Shown: one piece after another, positions 34,279-43,944 of the stretch | Numbering within the stretch: the first letter of the stretch is position 1 | Layout of the letters: every line of letters starts with the position of its first letter | Source: Bacteroidota bacterium | Lineage (GTDB): Bacteria > Bacteroidota > Ignavibacteria > Kapaibacteriales > UBA2268 | Assembly (NCBI GenBank): GCA_029974985.1 | Contig: JARKQC010000176.1 | Location: 1-44,289 of the forward strand | Direction of reading: 5' to 3' | DNA: 44,289 bases | Notes under the pieces: generated by a model | Databases searched by the model: none | Seen by the model: only the letters and a program-made list of their open reading frames with translations | Told to the model about the DNA's origin: nothing | Made by a program: the position numbers and the translations under genes

Positions 34279-35919
34279 ATGAATAAAAAACTTTATTCTT
34301 TATCAATAATATCAGGTGTTTTACTTGCTTTATCTTTTCCACCGCTTCCACTGTTTTTTTTAGTATTCTTTGCATTTATTCCATTATTATATTCATTTAA
34401 TAATTTAGAAATCAAAAGACCATATTTATTAATATATATTACATTTTTTATATATCATTCGGGTACGAATTGGTGGATTGGAAGTTGGACGCAGGAAAGC
34501 GACCCATATCTCACGGCTTCGAGTATTGTTTTAGCATTTGTTCATCCATTTTTCTTTATGATTCCTTTTATAATTTTCTTTTTTATTAGTAAACGAATAT
34601 CAAAAAAAATTGCATTAAACTTATTTCCTTTTATTTGGGTTGCTTATGAGTGGTTTCATAATCTTGGCGAACTTTCTTATCCTTGGCTTACAGTTGGAAA
34701 TACTCAGATATATAATTATTTTTGGATACAATTTATTGATATTACGGGTGTTTGGGGTGCGAGTTTTTTAATAGTATTAATTAATATTTTATTTCTAAAA
34801 TTATTTGAATATTATAAAGAATTTGATTGGAATAATTTTTTTAAAAATAGAAATGTACGAATTCTTACAATTAGTTTATTTTTATGTTTTATTTTACCAA
34901 TGATTTATGGATATTTTAGAATACAAAAATATGATATTAATCCAAAAAATGAGGCAAAAAATCAAGTGAATATTGGCATTGTTCAACCAGCAATAAATCC
35001 ATGGAGAAAATGGGAAATGAGTGTTGACGAAATGGTGCAAATTCAAAAAAATATTTCTGATTCTCTTATAAATACTAATAATAAGCCAGATTTAATAATT
35101 TGGAACGAAACAGCTATCCCAAGATATATTATAAAAGATGATTTTTATTCTTATAGATTTCTTAGTGATTGGTCTGATTATCGGAATACATCGTTAATGT
35201 CGGGTTTTGCTGAATTGAAGTATTTTAATTCAAAGAATAAAACAGTTACTGCAAGGCAAGACACAAGTCAAGAAGATACTTTTTATGAATCTTATAATGC
35301 TTGCTTACTAATAAATCCAAATGATCTATCAGATTTGCAAGTTTATCAAAAGATGAGACTTACCCCAATGGCTGAGCGTCTTCCGTATAGTGAAATATTG
35401 CTTTTTATGCGAAGTTGGTTTGAGTGGGGAGTAGGAATTTCTGCTTGGGGAATTGGAACAAATCAACACAATTTAATTCTTAAAAAAGATGATAAAAGTA
35501 TTAGTGTTGGTCCCGTAATTTGTATTGAAAGTATTTATCCCGAATTTGTTTCAAAAACAAGTGCTAATGGTGCTGAATTTATAGTAATAATAACAAATGA
35601 CGCTTGGTATGATAATACGCCCGGTCCTGAGCAACATTTTTTAATTGCCGCTATGCGTGCAATAGAAAATCGTAAATTTATTGCTCGATGTGCTAACACT
35701 GGAGTTAGTGGGATAATATCACCAACAGGAAAAACATGTGAAAGAATCCCACAATATACAAGAATGGGACTAAATTCACCTATTACATTATTAAATGAAA
35801 AAACTTTGTATGTCCTTTATGGTGATTGGTTTAGCAAAATTAGTTTATTAATTACTATATTTGCAATTATTTATTCAATAAAAAAAAATCAACTTTTAAA
35901 AAAAAATGACGATAAATAA
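34279..35919 (+). CDS. lnt: Apolipoprotein N-acyltransferase
   Basis: A 546-residue inner-membrane enzyme that adds the third acyl chain to lipoproteins. About six membrane helices occupy the first 220 residues, followed by a periplasmic nitrilase-like domain with the catalytic triad Glu277 (IWNETAIP), Lys358 (VYQKMRLTPMAERLPY) and Cys415 (VICIESIYPEF), and a final membrane helix near 520-540. All three residues are present. A -7-like TACATTTG lies at 34245-34252, in front of the ATG. It is followed at 40 bases by the motB-like gene. Confidence 0.95.
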   Translation: MNKKLYSLSIISGVLLALSFPPLPLFFLVFFAFIPLLYSFNNLEIKRPYLLIYITFFIYHSGTNWWIGSWTQESDPYLTASSIVLAFVHPFFFMIPFIIFFFISKRISKKIALNLFPFIWVAYEWFHNLGELSYPWLTVGNTQIYNYFWIQFIDITGVWGASFLIVLINILFLKLFEYYKEFDWNNFFKNRNVRILTISLFLCFILPMIYGYFRIQKYDINPKNEAKNQVNIGIVQPAINPWRKWEMSVDEMVQIQKNISDSLINTNNKPDLIIWNETAIPRYIIKDDFYSYRFLSDWSDYRNTSLMSGFAELKYFNSKNKTVTARQDTSQEDTFYESYNACLLINPNDLSDLQVYQKMRLTPMAERLPYSEILLFMRSWFEWGVGISAWGIGTNQHNLILKKDDKSISVGPVICIESIYPEFVSKTSANGAEFIVIITNDAWYDNTPGPEQHFLIAAMRAIENRKFIARCANTGVSGIISPTGKTCERIPQYTRMGLNSPITLLNEKTLYVLYGDWFSKISLLITIFAIIYSIKKNQLLKKNDDK

Positions 35920-35959
35920 AGATATTATCAATTTATAATTATTTATTTCTGAGAATAAA

Positions 35960-36715
35960 TTGAAACGAAAGAAGCAAAAACTAAGCGCTATGCATAATAC
36001 TGGAGCTGATAGGTACTTAATTACTTATGCAGACCTTATTACTTTATTATTAGGCTTATTTGTAATTTTATATGCAACATCAGAAGTAAATGCCGAAAAA
36101 TTTAAAGAATTTTCTACTGCTTTTACTGAATATTTTAAATCAAAGGACCAAAAAGCTGGCAAAACAGGAGATGGAGTTTTAGACGGTACTAAAAATGCTA
36201 TTTCTGACGCTATAATTACCCCTGCTCCACAAAAAAATATTGAAGAAATTACAGAATTAACAAAGAAAGCTCTTGCGGGCTATATGCAATCTGGAAATAT
36301 TGAATTAGTAGAGTCAAACGAAGGTCTAAAAATAATTATGTCGGAAAAGCTTTTATTTAAATCAGCAAAAGCAACAATAGAACAACAAGGTTCGTCTGCA
36401 TTAGATTCCATTGCTAAAATACTTCAAAACTCATCTCAAAAAATATTGATTGACGGACATACAGATGCCGACCCAATTAATACTTTTTCTTATGAATCAA
36501 ATTGGCATTTATCAGCTATGAGAGCAACAAATGTTGCATACTATTTAGTACAAAAAGGCTTGCCCGAGTATAATTTAATGATTCGTGGATTTGGTTCGCA
36601 ACGTCCGATAGCCGACAATACAAGCGCAAAAGGAAAAGCGGCAAATAGACGGGTAGAAATTTTTATTAAAGACGCGACAGCCGACTCGCCGTCAAATAGT
36701 GGCTATACTGAATAA
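35960..36715 (+). CDS. MotB/OmpA-family protein (stator-like)
   Basis: A 251-residue protein anchored in the inner membrane. A basic start (MKRKKQKL) precedes a single membrane helix YADLITLLLGLFVILYATSE; the Asp in YADL is at the position of the proton-binding Asp of MotB. After a linker, the C-terminal OmpA-like peptidoglycan-binding domain shows LLFKSAKATIEQQG, IDGHTDADPI and GSQRPIADNTSAKGKAANR. It probably forms a flagellar stator with a MotA partner, which is not in the window. The start is TTG 35960; an in-frame ATG lies at 35990 but would remove the basic segment. Nearby fliW and csrA support a flagellar role; other ion-driven motors of this family are possible. Confidence 0.88.
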   Translation: MKRKKQKLSAMHNTGADRYLITYADLITLLLGLFVILYATSEVNAEKFKEFSTAFTEYFKSKDQKAGKTGDGVLDGTKNAISDAIITPAPQKNIEEITELTKKALAGYMQSGNIELVESNEGLKIIMSEKLLFKSAKATIEQQGSSALDSIAKILQNSSQKILIDGHTDADPINTFSYESNWHLSAMRATNVAYYLVQKGLPEYNLMIRGFGSQRPIADNTSAKGKAANRRVEIFIKDATADSPSNSGYTE

Positions 36716-36844
36716 TTTATTAGTAAATTTAGTATAGTATAAATAGAATAAGTAAATATTAATTTTTAATTTAATATTTTTTTATTAGTTTTACACTTTA
36801 AAATTATGAAATTTAAAAAAGTTTGTTTACAGGAAGTATTATAA

Positions 36845-37264
36845 ATGAAAAATACCAAAGATGTGAAAAAAATTATAAGCTTACATTTTGGTGAATTAGA
36901 AGTTTCGCAAGAATATATTTTTCACTTTCCCAATGGTGTTTTAGGATTTGAATATCTTAGGGATTTTGTGCTAATAAGCGAGGAAGAAACTATCCCTTTT
37001 AAATGGTTAGTAAGTGTTGAAGAGCCAGCTATTGGTTTTCCACTATTATCACCTTGGCTAATTGAATTAGAATATTCACCCGGAAAAAACTATAATTTAG
37101 ATAAACTTGTTTTTTTATGTATTGTTACTCTCGAAGATGAAAATCATCAGATGACGATTAATTTAAAAGCACCAATAATTTTGGATACAGAAAAATCAAT
37201 TGGTGAACAAATAATTTTAACGAGTGATAAATATTCAACTAATCACGTAATTATTAAAAAATAA
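36845..37264 (+). CDS. fliW: Flagellar assembly factor FliW
   Basis: A 139-residue cytoplasmic protein. FliW binds flagellin and CsrA, releasing or blocking CsrA and so coupling flagellin translation to export. The family pattern is visible: YIFHFPNGVLGFEYLRDFVL, PFKWLVSVEEPAIGFPLLSP, LVFLCIVTL and a final NLKAPIILDTEKSIGEQIIL. Length is normal. csrA follows 32 bases downstream, the standard pair. The leader carries TTACAGGAAGT just before the ATG, a GGA-containing site that overlaps the likely ribosome-binding site. Confidence 0.94.
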   Translation: MKNTKDVKKIISLHFGELEVSQEYIFHFPNGVLGFEYLRDFVLISEEETIPFKWLVSVEEPAIGFPLLSPWLIELEYSPGKNYNLDKLVFLCIVTLEDENHQMTINLKAPIILDTEKSIGEQIILTSDKYSTNHVIIKK

Positions 37265-37296
37265 AACAATTAATTAACAATAAAATCTTAGTATAA

Positions 37297-37584
37297 ATGC
37301 TTGTATTATCAAGGAAGATTGGCGAAGTAATAACAATAGGAAATTCTATTGAGATTACTATATTAAGTTATGACCGTGGAGTTGTTAGATTAGGTATTAA
37401 TGCACCCAAAAATGTACCTGTCCATAGAAAAGAAATACACGATAAAATTATTGAGTTAAACAAACAAGCGGCTAAAACCGAAGTTCAGGCAATTAAAGCG
37501 GCGATGAACAAAACAAAACAATTTTTAAATAAAGATGATGATAATAAAAATTTACCTTTACTTACTTTTACAAAAAAGGATTAA
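37297..37584 (+). CDS. csrA: Carbon storage regulator CsrA, with extended tail
   Basis: A 95-residue RNA-binding translational regulator. The core is canonical: MLVLSRKIGEVITIGNSIEI with Arg6, then GVVRLGINAPKNVPVHRKEI with the RNA-binding Arg near VHR. Typical CsrA has about 60-65 residues; here a further 30 follow, rich in Lys and Asn (MNKTKQFLNKDDDNKN). FliW is known to contact the CsrA C-terminus region in some species, so the tail could affect that interaction. It is paired with fliW upstream; a response regulator follows after 44 bases. Confidence 0.95.
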   Translation: MLVLSRKIGEVITIGNSIEITILSYDRGVVRLGINAPKNVPVHRKEIHDKIIELNKQAAKTEVQAIKAAMNKTKQFLNKDDDNKNLPLLTFTKKD

Positions 37585-37628
37585 TGTGATTTTTTTTGGA
37601 TTTTTAACTTAATATATTTAATTTTGAT

Positions 37629-38264
37629 ATGGAATATTCGGTATTAATTATAGATGATGATATTTGGATGCAAAGAATTTTATCCAAAACGATGCAATCT
37701 TATGGTTTTAATAAAACATATTTAGCTTCTAATGGTTTTGATGGTATTGCTTTAGCTATTGACCATTTACCCAATTTGATTGTATTGGATATCCTAATGC
37801 CCGAATTATCAGGGCTTCTTACTCTTAAAATTTTAAAAAGAATTAGTATAACTCAAAAAATTCCCGTATTAGTAGTTTCTGCTAAATCTGATACTGAACA
37901 CTTAGGAAATGCAGTTAAATGTGGTGTTTCTGGCTTTATATCAAAACCTTTTACTAGAGCAACTATTTATGAAAAACTTCTCGATATTTTTGGAAATGAA
38001 AAATTAAATATGATTTCGCGTGGTGAAATGATTGATGATGTGATTAATAAAAATAAGCCAATAGGAATTACAAGCTCATCAAAAGACAACTCAGAATCTT
38101 TTGAAATGCTTATTAGCGATTCACCATCAATAACACGTATTTCTTCGCAAGAAAAATCACAAGAAAAAAAACAAAATATTCAAAAAGATCAATTATTACA
38201 GCATTATAACGAAGAAGAAAAGCATAGTATCGAATCAATTCGGAAAATGCTTATAAAAAAATAA
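37629..38264 (+). CDS. Response regulator, single receiver with disordered tail
   Basis: A 211-residue cytoplasmic protein. Residues 1-122 are a receiver domain with Asp9-Asp11, phosphorylation site Asp54 (LDILMP), Ser84 (VVSAKSD) and Lys106 (ISKPF). The remainder (about 125-211) is polar, rich in Ser, Lys and Gln (SSQEKSQEKKQNIQKDQL), and has no recognisable output domain. It may be a CheY-like regulator with an interaction tail. It follows csrA by 44 bases and may belong to the motility group. No kinase is adjacent. It converges on the MFS gene with 8 bases between stops. Confidence 0.85.
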   Translation: MEYSVLIIDDDIWMQRILSKTMQSYGFNKTYLASNGFDGIALAIDHLPNLIVLDILMPELSGLLTLKILKRISITQKIPVLVVSAKSDTEHLGNAVKCGVSGFISKPFTRATIYEKLLDIFGNEKLNMISRGEMIDDVINKNKPIGITSSSKDNSESFEMLISDSPSITRISSQEKSQEKKQNIQKDQLLQHYNEEEKHSIESIRKMLIKK

Positions 38265-38272
38265 TATAATTA

Positions 38273-39682
38273 TCATAATTTGAATTTTCTTGAATATAAA
38301 TATAAAAAAATAATAGAAATAATACCTATTGCACCGAATACGAACCATATATAATATGGATTATACTCATTCCATAATAAATTAGTTATTTGATTATAAT
38401 TATAATTTGTCTTTTCCATTAATATATTTATAGCATTTGAATGATTTATTGTTTCTTCGATTTTATAATTATTATTTAAGTATTTTATAGCTAAACTTGT
38501 TTTCTCACCATAATTTTTATATAAATATCCGCCAATTAATGAGCCACCGGCCAAACCTATTGCCATAGAAAAATTGATAAATCCCATATACATTGATTTT
38601 TTTTCAATTGGCGCTATGCTCGACATAAATTCTGTAAATTTCGGATTAGTAATCATTTCGCCCAAAGTGTAAATCAACATTCCAATTATTAAATATTTTC
38701 CGTCTATAAATAATCCCGAAAAAACGATTCCAAAAGTTGCAATAATTAAACCTATTGATAGCACAATAGTTTTTTTATATTTTCTAAAAAACCAACTTAC
38801 AAATACAACGGCAATCACTATAAATCCAGAGTTAAAATTATATAACCACTTAAAATCTATCATTTTCCCAAATGAATTCTGCATTGTCATAAATTCAGGT
38901 AAATTAAAATATTTAACAATGTTTGATGTATCAATCCAGTCGTAAATAAAATTTGGTAATGTTTCATAAAACTGCATATATATCATCATAAACCCCGATA
39001 AAATCGTAACGATTAAAAATACTTTTTTAGAAAAAAATTCACGAAAAGTATCTTTTAAAATTATATACTTACCTTCTAATATTTCATTTTCTTCATTTAC
39101 TTTAATTAAATATAATGGAAAGATTGATAAAATTAAAATAACTGCTAAACCAATAAAAAAGAATTGCCAAGATATTTCCTCAAGATATTTGGCTAATGGC
39201 GGAGAGAAAAAAACTGCAAAATTTATTAGCATTACATTTAATCCCCAAGCCACCGAAGAATGATTATCTTTAATATGAGTTGCTAATAATCCATAAATAC
39301 TCGGGCGATATAAACCAAAACCAAAGCCGAGAACTAATACAGAAAATAAAAAACTATAAAATGTTGTCTGAAAAGATACAATTATAAATCCAAGCGAAGT
39401 AATTATAATAGAAAGAATTAACACTTTTTTTCTACCATATTTATCAATAAATCCACCAGAAAATACGGGTGTTAAATTCTGAACTAATGCCCAAAAGAAA
39501 AAAATTATACCTTTATCAGTATGTTCAAAGTTTAACCCCCCAACAATGTCCTTTTGTGCGATATAAACAGCCATTTGAAGAACAAGTGCGGCATAAACAA
39601 GCCTTTCAATCATCTGAATAAATTGAATAAGCCAAAATTTCCCCGTAATTTCTTTTATATTTTTGATTAAATCTATGTTCAA
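38273..39682 (-). CDS. MFS transporter
   Basis: A 469-residue inner-membrane protein with about 12 hydrophobic helices. The family motif A appears after helix 2 as GGFIDKYGRKKVLILS, and a helix-rich C-terminal half ends in IISIIFLYLYSRKF. A non-membrane insert near residues 235-275 lies between helices in the middle of the protein. Motif and size place it in the major facilitator superfamily; the substrate is not evident. It is a single gene, convergent with the response regulator and divergent from grpE. Confidence 0.88.
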   Translation of the reverse strand: MNIDLIKNIKEITGKFWLIQFIQMIERLVYAALVLQMAVYIAQKDIVGGLNFEHTDKGIIFFFWALVQNLTPVFSGGFIDKYGRKKVLILSIIITSLGFIIVSFQTTFYSFLFSVLVLGFGFGLYRPSIYGLLATHIKDNHSSVAWGLNVMLINFAVFFSPPLAKYLEEISWQFFFIGLAVILILSIFPLYLIKVNEENEILEGKYIILKDTFREFFSKKVFLIVTILSGFMMIYMQFYETLPNFIYDWIDTSNIVKYFNLPEFMTMQNSFGKMIDFKWLYNFNSGFIVIAVVFVSWFFRKYKKTIVLSIGLIIATFGIVFSGLFIDGKYLIIGMLIYTLGEMITNPKFTEFMSSIAPIEKKSMYMGFINFSMAIGLAGGSLIGGYLYKNYGEKTSLAIKYLNNNYKIEETINHSNAINILMEKTNYNYNQITNLLWNEYNPYYIWFVFGAIGIISIIFLYLYSRKFKL

Positions 39683-39818
39683 ATTATTTTTTAAATTGTA
39701 AAAAAAAAATTATTAACTAAAATATTGAAAAGTTTATTCATAAAAAAATACAAAAATTAATTCTTATACGTCTATTATATATTATACTGAAAAGTAATAA
39801 TTTCAAAAAGGAAAAATT

Positions 39819-40547
39819 ATGGACGAAAATAATATCAATCAACAAAAACCATTGAGAAGAACTTCAAATAAAATAAAAGATATTTATGATGCTTATGTAA
39901 AAAATGATAAAGTTAAAAATATACCTATAAGCGATTCTGATACAAATAATCATAAATCAGAAAGTTCGGATTCTAATTTAGAACAATCCTACAATGATGA
40001 TTTTCGTAATGATGTTTTAAATGAACAAGTTATTCTCGAAATGCATAGCAAAATCGAGCAATTAGAAAATACTATTAATGAAAATAATAATCAAATTCAA
40101 AAATTAAATAATGATATTATAGAATTAAAAGAATTATCTTTACGCAAAACAGCAGAATTAGAAAATTTTAGAAAACGTAGCATAAAAGAAAAATCTGATA
40201 TTATTGAATATGCGAACGAAAAATTATTAACTGATTTTGTTGAAATTTTAGATGATTTAAGAAATGCTCTAAATTCTACTACAAATACAAGTGATGTAGA
40301 TTCTGTTTTGCAAGGTATCGAAATGATTTATAATAAATCCAAGAAATTATTTTTAGATGCAGGAGTACAGGAAATGGAATTTAACCCCGATACACAATTT
40401 GATGTTAATTTTCATGAAGCTATGATGATGACAAATTCGGACAAACCAGAAGGTACAGTTATTCAAGTAATTCAACAGGGATATACTTTGAAAGATAAGG
40501 TCTTGCGTCATGCAAAAGTAATTACATCTTCTGGAACTATTAATTAA
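39819..40547 (+). CDS. grpE: GrpE nucleotide exchange factor
   Basis: A 242-residue cytoplasmic protein that releases ADP from DnaK. The long polar N-terminus (about 1-70) leads to a coiled coil (EQLENTINENNNQIQKLNND), then the GrpE core with TAELENFRKRSIKEKSDI and the C-terminal beta domain (ILDDLRNALNS, VNFHEAMMM, QQGYTLKDKVLRHAKVI), which is diagnostic. AAAGG precedes the ATG. It is followed by dnaJ after 23 bases; dnaK is not in the window. Confidence 0.95.
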   Translation: MDENNINQQKPLRRTSNKIKDIYDAYVKNDKVKNIPISDSDTNNHKSESSDSNLEQSYNDDFRNDVLNEQVILEMHSKIEQLENTINENNNQIQKLNNDIIELKELSLRKTAELENFRKRSIKEKSDIIEYANEKLLTDFVEILDDLRNALNSTTNTSDVDSVLQGIEMIYNKSKKLFLDAGVQEMEFNPDTQFDVNFHEAMMMTNSDKPEGTVIQVIQQGYTLKDKVLRHAKVITSSGTIN

Positions 40548-40570
40548 TATATTAGGTTAGAACAAAAAAT

Positions 40571-41737
40571 ATGTCAAAAAAAGATTATTACGAAATACTT
40601 GGCGTTAGCAAAAATGCTTCGAATGATGAGATTAAATCTAATTATAGAAAACTTGCTATAAAATATCATCCAGATAAAAACCCAGATAATCCAGAAACCG
40701 AAGAATTGTTTAAAGAAGCCGCAGAAGCTTATGAGGTATTGAGTGATGAAAATAAAAGAGCACGATATGATAGATTTGGACACGAAGGACTTCGTGGTGG
40801 TCAAGATTTCCATCAATATACTAATATAAATGATATATTTTCATCTTTTGGGGATATTTTTGGAGGCGGCCGAGGTGGAAGTATTTTTGATGAATTTTTC
40901 AATATGGGTTCATCACGTGGTCGTCAAAGAAGTTCGGGCGAACACGGCGCAGATATGAGGATTCGTCTTCCGCTTACTCTTGAAGAAATTGCCGAAGGTG
41001 TTACTAAAACTCTTAAAATCAAACATTACGTTTCGTGCTCAAGTTGTAATGCGACGGGTGCAAAAGCTGGATCAAGTAAGAAATCTTGTAATACTTGCGG
41101 TGGTTCGGGCGAGCTAAGACAGGTATCGAGGTCAATATTTGGGCAAATGGTCAATATAACAAGTTGCCCAACTTGTAGAGGGATAGGCGAAATTATTGTT
41201 GATAAATGCCCTACTTGTATGGGTGAATCACGCGTTCAAGAAGAAGAAAGAATTCAAGTTACAATACCAGCGGGCGTAGAAGAAGGCAATTATATTCCCT
41301 TGCGTGGAAAAGGTCATGCTGGAAAAATGGGTGGCTCGACGGGTGATTTAATTGTAATTATAGAAGAAAAGAAGCACGAATATTTTCGCCGTGATGGAAA
41401 TGATATTATTTTCAATCTTAAAATTAGTTTCCCTATGGCGGCTCTTGGAGGCGAAATTGAAGTACCGGCTTTATTTGGTACTACAAAAGTTAAAATCGAA
41501 CCGGGCACTCAGAACGGCGCAGTTATTAAATTAAGAGACAAAGGGCTTCCCGTGCTTAATTCATATCAAAAGGGTGAACAAGTAATTGTGGTGAATGTAT
41601 ATGTTCCACAAAAATTAAATTCAAAAGAAAAGGAGCTTCTACAAGAACTTGCAGAAATGGAAAATATAATGCCAGATTCAAAGCATCATAAAAAAGAAAA
41701 AGATTTTTTAGGAAAAATTAAAGAAGCATTTTTCTAA
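40571..41737 (+). CDS. dnaJ: Chaperone DnaJ
   Basis: A 388-residue Hsp40 that stimulates DnaK. The J domain (1-70) contains His33-Pro34-Asp35 (KYHPDKNP). A Gly/Phe-rich region (about 80-125) follows, then the zinc domain with four CxxCxGxG-type motifs: [24 protein letters not shown] and CPTCMGES. The fourth has Ser in place of the last Gly, but the cysteines are all there. The C-terminal substrate-binding domains are complete. It is in an operon with grpE. Confidence 0.97.
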   Translation: MSKKDYYEILGVSKNASNDEIKSNYRKLAIKYHPDKNPDNPETEELFKEAAEAYEVLSDENKRARYDRFGHEGLRGGQDFHQYTNINDIFSSFGDIFGGGRGGSIFDEFFNMGSSRGRQRSSGEHGADMRIRLPLTLEEIAEGVTKTLKIKHYVSCSSCNATGAKAGSSKKSCNTCGGSGELRQVSRSIFGQMVNITSCPTCRGIGEIIVDKCPTCMGESRVQEEERIQVTIPAGVEEGNYIPLRGKGHAGKMGGSTGDLIVIIEEKKHEYFRRDGNDIIFNLKISFPMAALGGEIEVPALFGTTKVKIEPGTQNGAVIKLRDKGLPVLNSYQKGEQVIVVNVYVPQKLNSKEKELLQELAEMENIMPDSKHHKKEKDFLGKIKEAFF

Positions 41738-41757
41738 AGATTTTTAAATATAAATGC

Positions 41758-41816
41758 AAAAATCTTATTAATAGTAATGCTAATAATATAAATTATTATT
41801 GATAAGATTTTTTTTT
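41758..41816. terminator. Bidirectional terminator between dnaJ and dnaA
   Basis: AAAAATCTTATTAATA (41758-41773) pairs with TTATTGATAAGATTTTT on the right with one mismatch. T runs are available on both strands, suiting the convergent dnaJ and dnaA. Confidence 0.75.
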
Positions 41817-41833
41817 ATAATAATTAGATTAAT

Positions 41834-43303
41834 TTAACTATGATTTTTAAGAGTTGTTAATAAGCTCTCAAAAGCATTTTTAACTTTTTTATCTGTAACA
41901 AGATAGTTTTCGATTGTTTGGCACGAATGAAGTACAGTCGAATGGTCGCGACCACCAAATTCTGCTCCAATTGATTTAAGAGAATTATTTGTAAGCAATT
42001 TAGTTAAATAAATTGACATTTGTCTTGCAAGAGCAATTTCCTGCTTTCTTGATTTTGAAATCATTGTTTCAATATCAATTTGATAATATTCTGAAACAGT
42101 TTGTTTAATATGACCAATAGAAAGCGGTTGTGTTGGTTCGGATTTAGAGCCATAAACAACTTCTTTGGCAAGACTTAAATCAATTGGTCTTTTATCAAAA
42201 GTTACTCTTGCTATCAATCCAATTATCGCACCTTCTAAATCGCGAATATTAGTTTTAATGTGTCGAGCCAAGTACTCAACGACATCAATTGGAAGCTCAA
42301 TACCTTCGTTACTACTTTTCTTTTGTATAATTGCCATTCTCATTTCATAATCGGGCAATTTAACATCAGCTATTAAGCCACAATGAAATCTTGATATTAA
42401 TCTATCATCAACATCAACTAAATCTTTTGGTGGTTTATCACTCGTTAAAATGATTTGTTTGCCCGCTTGATATAAAGAATTAAAAGTATGAAAAAAGTTG
42501 TCTTGTGTGCGTTCTTTTCCCGCAAAAAACTGTATATCATCAACGATTAATACATCAATAGAACGATAAAATTTTGAGAACTCACTTGTCTTATTATTTT
42601 GAATTGAATTTACAAATTCCAGAGTAAATCTTTCGCTATCTGTATATAATACACGTAATCGAGGGAAATTTTTACTAATATAATTACCAATTCCTTGTGC
42701 TAAATGTGTTTTTCCTAATCCCGTATCGCCGTATATTACAAGAGGATTAAATTTTGTTTTTCCGGGATTTTGGCTAATTGCAATTGCCGCAGAGCTTGCT
42801 AATTGATTAGATTCACCTTGTATAAAATTTTCTAAAGAATATTTTGGATTAAGAAATGTAGGAAATTCTTTCTGACTTAAGATTACGGGTTCAAATGGTA
42901 TAGTGTTTTGTGATGGATTGGGATTATATCTAAAACCGGGCATTTTTACAGACTTAGTCTCGATATTTTCATCTACATCATCAAAAATTATTCTATATTC
43001 TAATTTTGCTTGTTCATTTAAAATTTGTGAAATTGTTTTTCTCATTAACTCATAATAATGCTCTTCTATCCATTCAAAAAAGAATTGACTTGGCACAGAA
43101 AGAGTTAATTTATTATTTTCTAATTCTAATGCTTTTATTGGTAAAAACCATGTTTTGTAAACTTGAGAACTTACATTATCTTTAATTAAATTTAAACACT
43201 TATTCCAACACTTTACTGCATCAGCTGTTGGTTTGGATTGCAGTGCTGACGCAGTTTTACTCTCTAATACTTCATTACTAATTTGTTTGAATATTTCAGT
43301 CAT
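41834..43303 (-). CDS. dnaA: Chromosomal replication initiator DnaA
   Basis: A 489-residue AAA+ protein that binds DnaA boxes and opens the origin. A ~30-residue extension precedes domain I (KCWNKCLNLIKDNVSS), then a linker, the AAA+ module with Walker A GDTGLGKTH (192-200) and Walker B VLIVDDIQFFAG, and the C-terminal DNA-binding domain with the DnaA signature GGRDHSTVLHSC. All motifs are intact. It is a single gene, with a very AT-rich region upstream that could belong to the origin. Confidence 0.97.
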   Translation of the reverse strand: MTEIFKQISNEVLESKTASALQSKPTADAVKCWNKCLNLIKDNVSSQVYKTWFLPIKALELENNKLTLSVPSQFFFEWIEEHYYELMRKTISQILNEQAKLEYRIIFDDVDENIETKSVKMPGFRYNPNPSQNTIPFEPVILSQKEFPTFLNPKYSLENFIQGESNQLASSAAIAISQNPGKTKFNPLVIYGDTGLGKTHLAQGIGNYISKNFPRLRVLYTDSERFTLEFVNSIQNNKTSEFSKFYRSIDVLIVDDIQFFAGKERTQDNFFHTFNSLYQAGKQIILTSDKPPKDLVDVDDRLISRFHCGLIADVKLPDYEMRMAIIQKKSSNEGIELPIDVVEYLARHIKTNIRDLEGAIIGLIARVTFDKRPIDLSLAKEVVYGSKSEPTQPLSIGHIKQTVSEYYQIDIETMISKSRKQEIALARQMSIYLTKLLTNNSLKSIGAEFGGRDHSTVLHSCQTIENYLVTDKKVKNAFESLLTTLKNHS

Positions 43304-43391
43304 TCAATAAGTCCATAAATATATTAAGTTATAAAAATATAAGATAAATATGATAATTAATATAAAGGCAATTTTTCTATTTATAGACAAA

Positions 43392-43440
43392 AAAATACCT
43401 AAAATTAAATTAATATTTCGAAAAAATAATTAGGTATTTT
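43392..43440. terminator. Bidirectional hairpin terminator upstream of dnaA
   Basis: AAAATACCTAA (43392-43402) and TTAGGTATTTT (43430-43440) make an 11-base stem with A and T runs outside. It lies 88 bases before the dnaA start and would isolate dnaA from leftward read-through. Confidence 0.7.
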
Positions 43441-43944
43441 TTTTAATATAAATGAAAGTTTAAAAAAACTTTATTTAAAATTACATATTATTTCGATACG
43501 AATTTGAGGAATTTTTTCGATATAGCCAACTTATTTTTTTTTATTTTTAAAACTTTTTTTCTTGGAAAATTTAATTACTATGACTTTCAATAACTTATAA
43601 ATTAGCCTTTCAAAATTTTCAAATTGAAATTATTTTATATTTTTTTTGATGAATTTTTTATTTGTATTTCTATATATTATATATATTTACATAAATAATA
43701 TATTAATTAAATTATGATTTTATATTAATGATTAAAATTAATAATATTTAATAATATTTGTAAATTTTTAAAAAATATATAGTTTAAGAAATTTTGTATT
43801 TTTTACACAATTTTATAAAAATTCTTATTATTTTTCACTATTGTCCGATAAAAAACAAAATAGTTAAAATAATCCAATAAACTATTGAAAAATATAATCT
43901 GGTTTATCTAAATTAAAAATGAAACCCCTCATTCGTATGTTAAT
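43441..43944. other. Extremely AT-rich region upstream of dnaA (possible origin region)
   Basis: No gene is visible. The stretch 43681-43740 has only three G or C in 60 bases, even for this genome. Upstream of dnaA is a common place for oriC, and an AT-rich unwinding element would look like this. Only one DnaA-box-like site is seen (TTTTACACA, 43801-43809) and no cluster, so the origin call is weak. Confidence 0.3.
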
